NCBI GenBank assembly: GCA_028285525.1
Contig: JANQOZ010000090.1
Coordinates: forward strand, 1 to 64,000
From: Lysobacterales bacterium
GTDB lineage: Bacteria > Pseudomonadota > Gammaproteobacteria > Xanthomonadales > SZUA-38
DNA length: 64,000 nucleotides
Direction: 5' to 3'
The notes beneath the pieces are model-generated. The model made no database searches. It was not told where the DNA came from and was given only the letters and a program-made list of their open reading frames with translations. The translations under genes and the position numbers were made by a program. Shown here in pieces: positions 1 to 8,044 of this stretch; the first letter of the stretch is position 1, and each line of letters begins with the position of its first letter.

Positions 1-839
1 ATGCGCGCACGCGACTTGCCCGCAAGGTATCGTCGGCAGGCGGCCAGCAGTTCGGCGATCGGATACTTTCTGTTCAGTGGCACGAGCTCGGTACGCAGCC
101 CGTTTTCGGCGCCGTGTAGCGACACTGCGAGGCTGACATCCGCCACCTCTTTGAGCTGATCGATGCCCGGCACCAGGCCAGCGGTGCTGACCGTCACCCG
201 TCGGGCTGCAAAACCCATCGCCAGATCTTCGAGCAGCAGTCGAATGGCCGGGAACACGTTGTCAGGATTCAGCAGCGGCTCACCCATACCCATGAACACG
301 ACGTTGGTGATCTTGCGGTTCGCGTTGCTGTGATCGAGCTCACGGGCGGCGACAAGCACCTGGCCGATGATTTCACCGGCACTCAGATTTCGACTGAAGC
401 CCTGGGTCGCCGTGGAACAGAACGTGCAGTTCAGCATGCAGCCCACCTGCGAACTGATGCAGAGCGTGCCGCGGTTGGGCTCCGGTATGTAGACCACTTC
501 CACGGCGTTGCCGCCACTGAGCGCAAGCAGCCATTTGCGGGTGCCGTCCTCTGACAGCTGCTGGGTCATGATCTGCGGCAGCGTGATGGTGAAGCGCGAA
601 GCGAGCTCGCGCCGCAGCTTGAGCGAGATGTTCGACATCTCGCCGAAGTCGTGGACGTTCTGGTGATAAACCCACTTCAGGATTTGCCGGGCGCGAAACG
701 GCTTCTCGCCGAGTGACGCCAGCTCCTGCTCGAGCATCGGCAGATCGAAGTCCAGCAGATTCTTCTTTTCAGGCGTCACCACGGGGCCGGCAGCGGTCTG
801 TGCCGCTGCGTTGCCTGTCCGAGATTCCGCCGCGGGCAT
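1..839 (-). CDS. rlmN: RlmN, dual-specificity 23S rRNA (A2503-C2) / tRNA (A37-C2) methyltransferase, 3' end cut by window
   Basis: Radical-SAM enzyme that methylates C2 of adenosine in 23S rRNA and some tRNAs. Reading leftwards from an ATG at 839, 279 codons are open to the window edge, so the C-terminus is missing (family length about 360-400). The radical-SAM cluster motif CxxxCxxC is seen at residues about 134-141 (C-MLN-C-TF-C), followed by STATQGF and the GMGEPLLN glycine-rich motif, both typical of RlmN. The ATG overlaps the ndk stop codon as TGATG, indicating translational coupling; ndk-rlmN adjacency is common in gammaproteobacteria. The first ~25 residues are poorly conserved, so a slightly later start cannot be excluded. 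Confidence 0.95.
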   Translation of the reverse strand, partial: MPAAESRTGNAAAQTAAGPVVTPEKKNLLDFDLPMLEQELASLGEKPFRARQILKWVYHQNVHDFGEMSNISLKLRRELASRFTITLPQIMTQQLSEDGTRKWLLALSGGNAVEVVYIPEPNRGTLCISSQVGCMLNCTFCSTATQGFSRNLSAGEIIGQVLVAARELDHSNANRKITNVVFMGMGEPLLNPDNVFPAIRLLLEDLAMGFAARRVTVSTAGLVPGIDQLKEVADVSLAVSLHGAENGLRTELVPLNRKYPIAELLAACRRYLAGKSRAR

Positions 840-1252
840 CAGCTGAGGCCCGGAAAAAAGAACTGGATTTCGGTGGCGGCCGTTTCCGGCGCGTCGGAAC
901 CGTGCACGGCATTGGCGTCGATGCTGTCAGCAAAGTCGGCGCGAATGGTGCCCGGCGCCGCTTCGGCCGGATTGGTGGCACCCATCAGCTCGCGGTTGAC
1001 CGCGATGGCGTTGTCGCCCTCGAGCACCTGGATCATGACCGGCCCGGAGCTCATGAAGCTGACCAGGTCGGCGTAAAACGGCCGCTCTTTGTGCACCGCG
1101 TAAAAGCCGCCGGCTTCGTCCGAGGTGAGATGTTTCATCTCGGCTGCGACAATTTTCAGGCCTGCGGCCTCGAACCTGCGGTAGATCTCGCCAATAATGT
1201 TTTTGGCAACCGCGTCAGGCTTGATGATCGAAAGGGTGCGTTGAGTGCTCAC
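839..1252 (-). CDS. ndk: Nucleoside diphosphate kinase
   Basis: Transfers the gamma-phosphate of ATP to NDPs through a phospho-histidine, balancing NTP pools. The protein is 137 aa, close to the usual 141-143. The active-site histidine is H117 within NAVHGSD; the N-terminal [10 protein letters not shown] is the conserved kinase strand. The start is taken as GTG at 1252 because AGGAG lies about 5 nt upstream and the N-terminus then matches the family. An upstream in-frame ATG at 1333 would add 27 residues with no family resemblance. The stop overlaps the rlmN start. Confidence 0.95.
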   Translation of the reverse strand: MSTQRTLSIIKPDAVAKNIIGEIYRRFEAAGLKIVAAEMKHLTSDEAGGFYAVHKERPFYADLVSFMSSGPVMIQVLEGDNAIAVNRELMGATNPAEAAPGTIRADFADSIDANAVHGSDAPETAATEIQFFFPGLS

Positions 1253-1571
1253 CGGTTCTCCTGCTGTTATTTTTCTGCGCGTGGTTGGAGCGGCTGCAGC
1301 CTGAAAATCGGCGAGTTCCGAACGCTGCCCCAACCGTGCGGACGAGCGCCGGATATTAACACAGAATGTCCCGAGTTAACGCGAGCTTAGCCCCCTTTTC
1401 TTACCGAATAGGGTCAATTTGTGCGCGAAGCTCCTGAGGTGGGTTCCCGCGATCGCAGCTAAGCGCCATAAGTGCCAGAATTTCCGAACTTTTTCTCCTC
1501 TACCGTTGTTTGAATTTCGCGGATCAGACCTGCTACCCTCCCGACACTGTTTTAAACGGTCTTTTAAAGCG
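1253..1571. promoter_or_regulatory. Divergent intergenic region ndk / tetR (319 bp)
   Basis: No gene is supported here. On the minus strand TAATAT (1353-1358) with TTAACT (1374-1379) and a 15-bp spacer is a possible but imperfect sigma-70 promoter for ndk, giving a leader of about 95 nt. On the plus strand, TTTTAAAC and TTTTAAAG repeat 12 bp apart just before the TetR start (about 1549-1568) and could be an autoregulatory operator. All assignments are inference from sequence. Confidence 0.35.
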
Positions 1572-2195
1572 ATGGCCACCGGGCAAACCAAACAACGGAT
1601 CATCCAGGCTGCCGAGCACCTGTTTGCGAGCCACGGCTTCGTCCGCGCCTCCCTGCGCCAGGTCACCGAACTGGCCGAAGTCAATCTGGCTTCGGTCAAC
1701 TATCACTTTGGCAGCAAGGAAAACCTGATCCAGGAAGTATTCCGGCGGCATCTCGACGGTTTAAACGTCGAACGGGAAAAAGCGTTTGACGAGCTGATGG
1801 CCGCGGATCCCAATCCACCGCTGTCCGATCTCCTCACGGCCTTTATTGCGCCGGCCCTGCGCCTGAGCACCGACCCGGTCCACGGCGAGTACTTCGTTCA
1901 GATCGTGACCCGCGGCTTTGTCGAGTACAAAGATCAGTTCCGAGAGTTTCTGTCCCGCGAATATGGCGACATCAATCGCCGTTTCTTCGCAGCGATCGCC
2001 CACAAGCTGCCCCATCTGCCCGACCAGGAGGTCGCCCGAAGGCTCGACTTCACGATCGGCGCGCTGACCTACAGCATGGGAGATTTCGGTCTGACTAAGC
2101 TGGCGGACGGCACGGATCGGGAGGACTACCTCCGCGCCACCATCGATTCGCTGGTGCGCTTCAGCGAAGCGGGACTGACCCGGACGCCAACCTAA
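1572..2195 (+). CDS. TetR-family transcriptional regulator, PsrA-like
   Basis: DNA-binding regulator of 207 aa. The N-terminal helix-turn-helix is clear (RIIQAAEHLFASHGF, then VNLASVNYHFGSKENLIQ at about residues 28-46); this NYHFGSK recognition helix and the following FRRHLDG resemble PsrA-type regulators of fatty-acid metabolism. The C-terminal ligand domain is of the type found in that group, but the ligand cannot be read from sequence. The ATG at 1572 is chosen because the HTH begins about 10 residues later; the frame stays open 51 codons further upstream without a conserved sequence. The gene is convergent with galU, their ends overlapping by 4 bp. A link to the acyl-CoA genes elsewhere in the window is only suggestive. 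Confidence 0.8.
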   Translation: MATGQTKQRIIQAAEHLFASHGFVRASLRQVTELAEVNLASVNYHFGSKENLIQEVFRRHLDGLNVEREKAFDELMAADPNPPLSDLLTAFIAPALRLSTDPVHGEYFVQIVTRGFVEYKDQFREFLSREYGDINRRFFAAIAHKLPHLPDQEVARRLDFTIGALTYSMGDFGLTKLADGTDREDYLRATIDSLVRFSEAGLTRTPT

Positions 2196-3067
2196 GAGAG
2201 CTGCTTGAGCAAGTCCGCCACCGGTGATCCAAGCTCCGGATCTGCCAGCGCCAGCTCGATCGTCGCCTGCACAAAACCCAGCTTACTGCCGCAGTCGTAA
2301 CGCTTACCCTCGAAGCGGTAGCAGTAGACCGGTTCATGATGAAGAAGCTCGGCGATGGCGTCGGTGAGCTGGATCTCGCCCCCGGCGCCCGTCCCGGTGG
2401 CCGCCAGCAGCTCGAAGATTTTTGGCGTCAGCAGGTACCGCCCGACCACGGCCAGATTGGACGGCGCGTCGGCCGGAGCGGGCTTTTCCACGATCGCCTC
2501 GAGCTTTTCCACTCGCTCGCTGTGCGGGCTGGTGGAGACGATGCCGTAACGATGGGTGTGTTCCGGGGGCACCTCTTCAACGGCGATCACGCTCGCGCCC
2601 GTCTGCTCGTACACCTCGACCATCTGCTCGAGACAGCCTCGCCCATCATTGACGATCAGGTCATCGGGCAGGATGACGCCAAACGGTTCCGGGCCGATCG
2701 CGTCGGCGCCGCACAGCACCGCATGCCCGAGCCCGAGCGCCTGGTGCTGAGGCACCGCTGCCTGGCTGATGCCCTCAGCGAGGGTACCGCGCACCAGTGC
2801 CAGCGTGTCGTCTTTTCCGTCCTGGGCCAGTCGACTTTCGAGCTCAAACGCCGCGCTGAAGTGCTGACTGATCGCCTGCTTGCTGCTGTTGGTGATAAAA
2901 ACCAGCGCCGACGCGCCGGCGCCAACGGCCTCATCAGCCCCGTACTGGATCAGCGGACGATCGATGATGGGCAGCATCTCTTTGGGCACCGCCTTTGTTG
3001 CCGGAAGAAACCGGGTCCCCAGCCCCGCGACCGGGAACATCACTTTTCGAATTCTTGGCATGCGCAT
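2192..3067 (-). CDS. galU: UTP--glucose-1-phosphate uridylyltransferase
   Basis: Makes UDP-glucose from UTP and glucose-1-phosphate, feeding LPS/O-antigen and other polysaccharide synthesis in the cytoplasm. 291 aa, near the usual ~300. The nucleotidyltransferase signature is at the N-terminus: FPVAGLGTRFLPATKAVPKE, then PLIQYG; later GLGHAVLC and FGVILPDDL match GalU. Two in-frame ATGs (3067 and 3061) are possible; 3067 is preferred because AGGACA lies about 9 nt before it. It follows the capD-like gene by 13 bp, so it is likely in the same transcription unit. Confidence 0.94.
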   Translation of the reverse strand: MRMPRIRKVMFPVAGLGTRFLPATKAVPKEMLPIIDRPLIQYGADEAVGAGASALVFITNSSKQAISQHFSAAFELESRLAQDGKDDTLALVRGTLAEGISQAAVPQHQALGLGHAVLCGADAIGPEPFGVILPDDLIVNDGRGCLEQMVEVYEQTGASVIAVEEVPPEHTHRYGIVSTSPHSERVEKLEAIVEKPAPADAPSNLAVVGRYLLTPKIFELLAATGTGAGGEIQLTDAIAELLHHEPVYCYRFEGKRYDCGSKLGFVQATIELALADPELGSPVADLLKQLS

Positions 3068-3080
3068 CCTAGTGTCCTGA

Positions 3081-4976
3081 TCAGCCGCTGGCGGGCCGCG
3101 CCGGCAGCGGAACGATGTTTTCCTGATCGGTGAGCGGCTGTCCACGGCGGTATTCCGGCACGAGGTCGCTGAGCGCAACTTCAATCGTTTTGGTGTCCAT
3201 GGTCTCGCATGCGTGCCGGATCGCGCTGACCGACTGCTCCACGCGATGCCAGTCGTGAGGCCGATGCATCGCGACCAGGATCTGGGGCCAGTCTGTCGGC
3301 TGATAACGCTCCTGTTCATGGAATAACTCTTCCTTGAGCTTCTCCCCCGGACGCAGGCCGGTGATCTTGATCTCTACCTCTTTACCGGGGATCTTGCCGG
3401 CCAGGCGGATCATCTGTTCGGCCAGATACTGGATGCGGATGGGTTCTCCCATGTCCAGCGCGTAGATCTCCCCGTCGTCGCCGATGCTGGCGACCTGCAT
3501 GATGAGCTGGCAGGCCTCCGGGATGGTCATGAAATAGCGGGTGACTTCGGGGTGGGTCACGGTGACCGGCCGACCCGCGCTGATCTGTTCCTGAAACAGC
3601 GGCACCACGCTGCCGGCGGAGTTGAGCACGTTGCCAAAACGGACGGTGATGAAGCTGGTCGTCGAGTTTTCCGCCAGGGCCTGACACAGCACCTCCGCGG
3701 CGCGCTTGGTGGCCCCCATGACGCTGCGCGGATTCACCGCTTTGTCGCTGGAAATCAGGACAAACCGCCCGACCCCGTGCCGGTCGGCGGCGATCGCCAG
3801 CTCCCGGGTTCCGACGATGTTGTTACGCGCGGCTTCGCGCATCTGTTGCTCCAGCAGCGGCACGTGCTTAAACGCGGCGGCGTGGAACACGACCTCAGGC
3901 TGATACTCGCTCATCGCCCAGTCCACCGCGCTGCGGTCGCACACGTCGATCAGGAGCGGGTCGAGGATCAGTTCCGGCCAATCGCGGCGCAGCTCGCGTT
4001 CGATCTCATACAGGTTGTGTTCCGATCGTTCGAGAATGGTCAGCCGTGCCGGACCCAGTTCGGCAATCTGGCGGCACAGCTCGCCGCCGATGGAACCGCC
4101 CCCGCCGGACACCATGACCGAACGACCTTTCAGTCCGCCTTCGATCGCCAGCCAGTCCAGCGCAACCGGCTCACGACCGAGCAGGTCCTCGATCGCTACG
4201 TGTTTCAGCTCATGGATGGACGAGCGACCCGAGACCAGGTCGTTGAGACGCGGAACCGTCCGAAAGGTCACGCCGTCAGCTTCACACAGCTCCACAATGC
4301 GCTGCATCTGCTGATTGCTGGCGGATGGGATCGCGATAATGGCCAGATCGATCGCCTGACTGCGAACAATCTCCGACAGTTTGTTGATCGAACCGAATAC
4401 CGGCAGGCCGCGGAGCTTACTCCCGGCAAGACGGCGCTCGTCATCGAGAAAACCGACCGGGTAGTAGTCGCCGTCGCGGGGCAGATCCCGCGCCAGCAGG
4501 TCGCCGGTGGCGCCTGCGCCGAGCAGCAAGACCCGGGTTTGACCCGGCCGGGAGCGAAAGCTCAGCGCGCGATCTTTCCACAGGCGGAACGTCAGCCGCG
4601 GCAAACCCAGCAGCAGGGTCAGCACCAGCGGGTAAATCAGAAATACCGATCGCGGCGCGCCTTCGAGCCGGCTGATCAGAAAAAGCGACAGGAAGATCAT
4701 CAGGGTGCCGACCACCGCCGCCCTGATGATGTTCCACAGGTCCGGCAGGCTTGCGAACCGCCAGATTCCCCGATACAGGCCAAAAATCGCCAGCACTGCA
4801 CCCTGCGCGATCAGGACCACAGGCATCTCGCTTGGCCAAAGCGGCTGTGCTTTTTCGAACGGCAGGAGCTGATAGCGCAGCCAGTGGGCCAGGTTCCAGC
4901 CGGCCCAGACCATAAACAGATCGTGCAGAGCGACTGCCGTTCGCGGATGCCAGCTTGCCTGCCATGCTCGGTTCAT
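3081..4976 (-). CDS. CapD/WbpM-type membrane nucleotide-sugar 4,6-dehydratase
   Basis: Polysaccharide biosynthesis protein of the long WbpM/CapD class, 631 aa, expected to convert UDP-GlcNAc to the 4-keto-6-deoxy sugar used for O-antigen or capsule. Order: N-terminal membrane segments (residues about 15-130), a first Rossmann-like domain (about 145-260, with LLLGAGATGD), then the extended SDR domain with nucleotide motif GGGGSIGG at 291-298. The catalytic tyrosine is replaced by methionine (PRSVMGATKR, M420 and K424), the S-M-K arrangement of WbpM-type enzymes. The start overlaps the stop of the upstream glycosyl transferase by 4 bp (ATGA). The exact substrate is inferred from the family. Confidence 0.88.
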   Translation of the reverse strand: MNRAWQASWHPRTAVALHDLFMVWAGWNLAHWLRYQLLPFEKAQPLWPSEMPVVLIAQGAVLAIFGLYRGIWRFASLPDLWNIIRAAVVGTLMIFLSLFLISRLEGAPRSVFLIYPLVLTLLLGLPRLTFRLWKDRALSFRSRPGQTRVLLLGAGATGDLLARDLPRDGDYYPVGFLDDERRLAGSKLRGLPVFGSINKLSEIVRSQAIDLAIIAIPSASNQQMQRIVELCEADGVTFRTVPRLNDLVSGRSSIHELKHVAIEDLLGREPVALDWLAIEGGLKGRSVMVSGGGGSIGGELCRQIAELGPARLTILERSEHNLYEIERELRRDWPELILDPLLIDVCDRSAVDWAMSEYQPEVVFHAAAFKHVPLLEQQMREAARNNIVGTRELAIAADRHGVGRFVLISSDKAVNPRSVMGATKRAAEVLCQALAENSTTSFITVRFGNVLNSAGSVVPLFQEQISAGRPVTVTHPEVTRYFMTIPEACQLIMQVASIGDDGEIYALDMGEPIRIQYLAEQMIRLAGKIPGKEVEIKITGLRPGEKLKEELFHEQERYQPTDWPQILVAMHRPHDWHRVEQSVSAIRHACETMDTKTIEVALSDLVPEYRRGQPLTDQENIVPLPARPASG

Positions 4977-5986
4977 TTGCCCTGCCTGCGGTCAAGAGCC
5001 CGACTGACTGTCAGCCAGGCAGCGATCAATAGTCCGTAAACGGTCAGCACGGTCAGCGTGCTCTGCTCCGGATAGCGGCGCTGAAACCATACCGCCGGTA
5101 AGATGAACCCCAGATTAACCAGGGTGTAGAACATCAGGACGCCCGAAGCGCCGACACCGTCGGCCGCCAGCCGCTGATACACGTGCTCGCGGTGCGCATC
5201 ATACCACCGCCGGCCTGCCAGAACCCGGCGCAGGAGGGTGAGGGAGGAGTCGACTGCGAAGACCGCCGGCAGCAGCAGTAGCTCGGACCACTGCAGCGAT
5301 CCACTCCTCAGCCCGAGCAGCGCTGCGATGGTCAACATCGCAGCAAGACCGTAACTTCCTACGTCTCCCATAAAAGCGCGCGGTCGCGGAAAGTTCCAGG
5401 GCAGAAAGCCGGCGGCCACGCCCGCGGTCAGATACCCGCAGACCCGGGCCTGGTTCGCCTCTGGTCCGACGGTGCCGGCACTCACGACCAGCCAGCTGAC
5501 GGCAAGTCCCATAAACAGCGCCTGGACCGCCGCCATGCCGTTACTGCCGTCCATGAAATTGAACAGATTGACCCACCAAACGATCAGAATCGTGCACGAA
5601 AGCGCGATAAGCGCTGCGGGGAGCGTCGCGTCAGGTACCGGGAGCGCCAGCAGCAGGCCCGCCGTTGCGGCGAGCTGAACCGATGCGCGCCAGCGAGCCG
5701 CAATCGGCTGGTGGTCGTCCCAGAATCCGAGTCCACCGAGTATGGCCACATAGAGTCCGGCGGCCAGCGATAGCGAGGCAGGCATGAGTTCCGGCAGGAG
5801 CCAGGGTCCCAGGGCCAGGCACAGCAGGAACACGCCCACCATGGCGGCGCCGGCACCGCGTACCACCTCCCCGGCATGCAGCCGCCGCGGATCCGGCCGG
5901 TCGATCAGGCCGCGAGCCCTTGCGTACCGGGCCAGCAGGGGCGTTGCCGCCAGGGTCAGTAGCGCAGCGGCGACAAACGGGACCAT
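4973..5986 (-). CDS. WbpL/WecA-type undecaprenyl-phosphate sugar-1-phosphate transferase
   Basis: Polytopic inner-membrane enzyme of the MraY/WecA superfamily, 337 aa, predicted to start O-antigen-type glycan synthesis by moving a sugar-1-phosphate to undecaprenyl phosphate. Family motifs are present: NLFNFMDGSNGMA (about residue 140), MGDVGSYGLA (about 208), and the loop with RRWYDAHREHVYQR (HxxH) near 270. About ten hydrophobic segments are visible. It is closer to the WbpL branch than to WecA by the FNFMDG and DAHREH motifs, and its neighbour is WbpM-like, the same pairing as in Pseudomonas O-antigen loci. The donor sugar is not determinable here. Confidence 0.87.
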   Translation of the reverse strand: MVPFVAAALLTLAATPLLARYARARGLIDRPDPRRLHAGEVVRGAGAAMVGVFLLCLALGPWLLPELMPASLSLAAGLYVAILGGLGFWDDHQPIAARWRASVQLAATAGLLLALPVPDATLPAALIALSCTILIVWWVNLFNFMDGSNGMAAVQALFMGLAVSWLVVSAGTVGPEANQARVCGYLTAGVAAGFLPWNFPRPRAFMGDVGSYGLAAMLTIAALLGLRSGSLQWSELLLLPAVFAVDSSLTLLRRVLAGRRWYDAHREHVYQRLAADGVGASGVLMFYTLVNLGFILPAVWFQRRYPEQSTLTVLTVYGLLIAAWLTVSRALDRRQGK

Positions 5987-5995
5987 GGTGTCGGC

Positions 5996-7168
5996 CTACT
6001 CGCCGGCGACGCCGTGAATCGGCTTTACGCTGTTCCAGCGTTTGCAGCTGGGGCACTGCCAGTGCAGTGAGCGGGTGCCAAAGCCGCACTGGTTACACCG
6101 GTAAACGGGCTTGCCCTCCAGCAGCTTGGAGGTCAGATCCTGAAGAATCAGCAGGTTGTCCCGCTGCAGTCCTTCCGTGTCGTGCAGGTTGAGCCCGATC
6201 AGGTACGCCAGCCCCCGGACCGAGGGACGCTGGCGCAGCTGGGCGCTGATAAACTCCGCGGCCTGCTGCCGGCCCTCTTCCACCAGAATCAGCTCGGCCA
6301 GCGCGATCACGGGGGACACGCCCCGATAACGCTGGATGACGTCGGTCAGGAATTCCCGCGCTTCGTCGCTCCGGCCCGCGCTCTCAAAACACCGCAGGAT
6401 CGGTTCGAGCACGTCGGGAATGTAATCCAGGTCCTGCTCCGCCACACGGCGATAGGCCGCAATCGCCTGGTCACACTGGCCCTCCTGCACGCAGATGTGT
6501 CCCTCGAGCATGCTGGCACGGACGCAGCCGGGATCGACGTTCAGGGCCCGCCGAAGCTGGTTGCGGGCCGACTGAAAGTTGTTGCCGTCAGACATGGCTT
6601 GGGCAATCTCGCAGAAAAACTGAGCGATCACCGGCCGCATGTTCTGTCCGGACACCTCCTGCAGGGTCCGCGCGTGTTCGATCGACTTATCCCAGTCTCG
6701 CTCCTGCTGATAGATGCTGATCAGGTGTCGCAGCGCCTCGGGCCGGTGCTCCTTCATCTTCAGCAGATCCGCAAACAGCTTTTCCGCGCGATCGAGCAGG
6801 CCTGCCCGCATGAAGTCCTCGCCCAGCTCGAGCACGGCCTGGGTCCGCTGCTCGTGACTCAGCCCTTCTCGCGATACGAGGTTCTGATGGAAACGGATGG
6901 CCCGGTCGACCTCTCCGCGGCGCCGAAACAGGTTGCCGAGCGCCAGGTGGGTTTCGACGGTGTCACGATCCACCTCGGCGATCTTCAGAAACACCTCGAT
7001 GGCCTTGTCGGGCTGCTCGTTGAGGAGGTAGTTCAGCCCCCGGAAATAGCTGGTGGAGAACTGTTTGAGGGACAGCGCCTCCTGGCGCCGCTGAGCAACG
7101 GCGTGAGCCAGCCATCCCGACGCTGCTGCCACCGGCAACAGCAGCCAGAATAAACCAGTCTCAGCCAT
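5996..7168 (-). CDS. lapB: LapB (YciM), LPS assembly regulator with TPR and rubredoxin-like metal domain
   Basis: Inner-membrane-anchored adaptor that in enterobacteria controls LpxC proteolysis by FtsH and hence LPS synthesis. 390 aa, as usual. A short N-terminal membrane helix (residues about 4-22) is followed by TPR units and a C-terminal zinc-ribbon/rubredoxin knuckle, CNQCGFGTRSLHWQCPSCKRW (two CxxC pairs near residues 357-374). The start overlaps the lapA stop by 8 bp, the standard lapAB arrangement. The next gene downstream starts the WbpL-like transferase 9 bp away, so LPS control and O-antigen initiation appear to be in one unit. Confidence 0.93.
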   Translation of the reverse strand: MAETGLFWLLLPVAAASGWLAHAVAQRRQEALSLKQFSTSYFRGLNYLLNEQPDKAIEVFLKIAEVDRDTVETHLALGNLFRRRGEVDRAIRFHQNLVSREGLSHEQRTQAVLELGEDFMRAGLLDRAEKLFADLLKMKEHRPEALRHLISIYQQERDWDKSIEHARTLQEVSGQNMRPVIAQFFCEIAQAMSDGNNFQSARNQLRRALNVDPGCVRASMLEGHICVQEGQCDQAIAAYRRVAEQDLDYIPDVLEPILRCFESAGRSDEAREFLTDVIQRYRGVSPVIALAELILVEEGRQQAAEFISAQLRQRPSVRGLAYLIGLNLHDTEGLQRDNLLILQDLTSKLLEGKPVYRCNQCGFGTRSLHWQCPSCKRWNSVKPIHGVAGE

Positions 7169-7439
7169 GGCTGCTCGCCATCGCCTTACTGGAAGACGCA
7201 GCTTGCTCGGATTTGAGCGCCCGGATGCGGCGCTTCACGCCGAACCACATCGAGAGATAAACCATGGTCCCGCTGAGCAGAACGCCGGCGAGAAAGGCTG
7301 CTATCACAACGAGGGCGAGTGGCCGGGTAATGGAGATGAAAAAGAGGTCGACGGTGACCGGCACCTCGTTGAGCGTGCCGAAAAACAGCCCGAAGGCAAC
7401 AAAAACCAGAACCAGCAGCAGGGTAAATATCCGACTCAT
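7161..7439 (-). CDS. lapA: LapA family (DUF1049) inner-membrane protein
   Basis: Small integral membrane protein of 92 aa with two hydrophobic helices (residues about 4-22 and 42-66) separated by a short periplasmic loop, as in LapA/YciS. It works with LapB in LPS assembly. A strong ribosome-binding site GGAGGT lies 6 nt before the ATG. The C-terminal cytoplasmic tail is basic then Ser/Ala-rich. Confidence 0.9.
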   Translation of the reverse strand: MSRIFTLLLVLVFVAFGLFFGTLNEVPVTVDLFFISITRPLALVVIAAFLAGVLLSGTMVYLSMWFGVKRRIRALKSEQAASSSKAMASSHG

Positions 7440-7477
7440 GTTAGACCTCCAATCGGACCCCTAAAACTTGGGAGTCT

Positions 7478-7768
7478 TCAGGACTGGTGTGCGCGATTGA
7501 CCCGTTCGCGGAGCTCTTTGCCGGGCTTGAAGTGAGGAACATGCTTGCCCGGCAGCGCGACGGCGTCGCCGGTCTTCGGGTTGCGGCCCATCCGAGGCGG
7601 GCGGAAGTGCAGCGAGAAACTGCCGAAGCCACGGACCTCGATCCGATTTCCGCTCGCAAGCGAGTCACTCATCTGCTCGATGAGTGTCTTAACCGCCATC
7701 TCAACGTCGGTATAGGCCAGGTGCCGCTGGCTCAGGGCCAACGCTTCAATCAGTTCGGATTTGGTCAT
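7478..7768 (-). CDS. ihfB: Integration host factor beta subunit
   Basis: DNA-bending nucleoid protein, 96 aa, functioning as a heterodimer with IhfA. It begins [10 protein letters not shown], and the beta-arm contains the DNA-intercalating proline in GRNPKTG, followed by [12 protein letters not shown]; all are IHF-beta hallmarks. ATG at 7768 gives the normal length; a longer frame upstream is not conserved. rpsA-ihfB-lapA-lapB is a conserved order. Confidence 0.95.
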   Translation of the reverse strand: MTKSELIEALALSQRHLAYTDVEMAVKTLIEQMSDSLASGNRIEVRGFGSFSLHFRPPRMGRNPKTGDAVALPGKHVPHFKPGKELRERVNRAHQS

Positions 7769-7918
7769 GAAATTACAGTGTGCTGCGCCTGCTGTGGTCG
7801 ATCTCAGTATCCGCACGGTACTCGCTGGCACCGCTGCCGGACCGCCCAAAACCCCCTGCCGCAAGAGTAACACGAGGAGCCGACGATTGACCACGATCTG
7901 ATGCGGGATAGTAACTTA

Positions 7919-7934
7919 CGGGCTTTTCGGCCCG
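7919..7934. other. Short inverted repeat upstream of ihfB
   Basis: CGGGC (7919-7923) and GCCCG (7930-7934) form a perfect 5-bp stem with a TTTTCG loop. It is the third of three hairpins in the 276-bp rpsA-ihfB gap. Function is unknown; it may be part of the ihfB leader. Confidence 0.35.
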
Positions 7935-7963
7935 CGCTCGACGGTTTCGCGCCGCATTACTGA

Positions 7964-7990
7964 CCGCCGGGCCGATGATAGGCCCGGCGG
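7964..7990. other. Strong hairpin (10-bp perfect stem) between rpsA and ihfB
   Basis: CCGCCGGGCC (7964-7973) pairs perfectly with GGCCCGGCGG (7981-7990) around a 7-nt loop. It has no U-tract on either strand, so it is more likely a mRNA-stabilising or pausing structure after rpsA than a classical terminator. Confidence 0.6.
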
Positions 7991-8007
7991 CACTAGAGAA
8001 CAGCGAG

Positions 8008-8026
8008 ACCGGGCGCAAAGCCCGGT
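8008..8026. other. Hairpin immediately after rpsA
   Basis: ACCGGGC (8008-8014) and GCCCGGT (8020-8026) form a perfect 7-bp stem with a 5-nt loop, starting 18 nt beyond the rpsA stop codon. No long U-run follows in the minus direction. It could reduce read-through or protect the rpsA 3' end. Confidence 0.5.
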
Positions 8027-8044
8027 GGTCTACAGACCTGACGA

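Noticed and set aside
1253..1333. 27-residue N-terminal extension of ndk from an upstream ATG
   Set aside because: No homology to Ndk and the GTG at 1252 has the Shine-Dalgarno and correct length.
3552..5039. Long open frame (about 495 aa) on the plus strand opposite the CapD-like and transferase genes
   Set aside because: It is a shadow of high-GC coding DNA: no domain motifs, antisense to well-supported genes, and its composition follows the complementary codon pattern.
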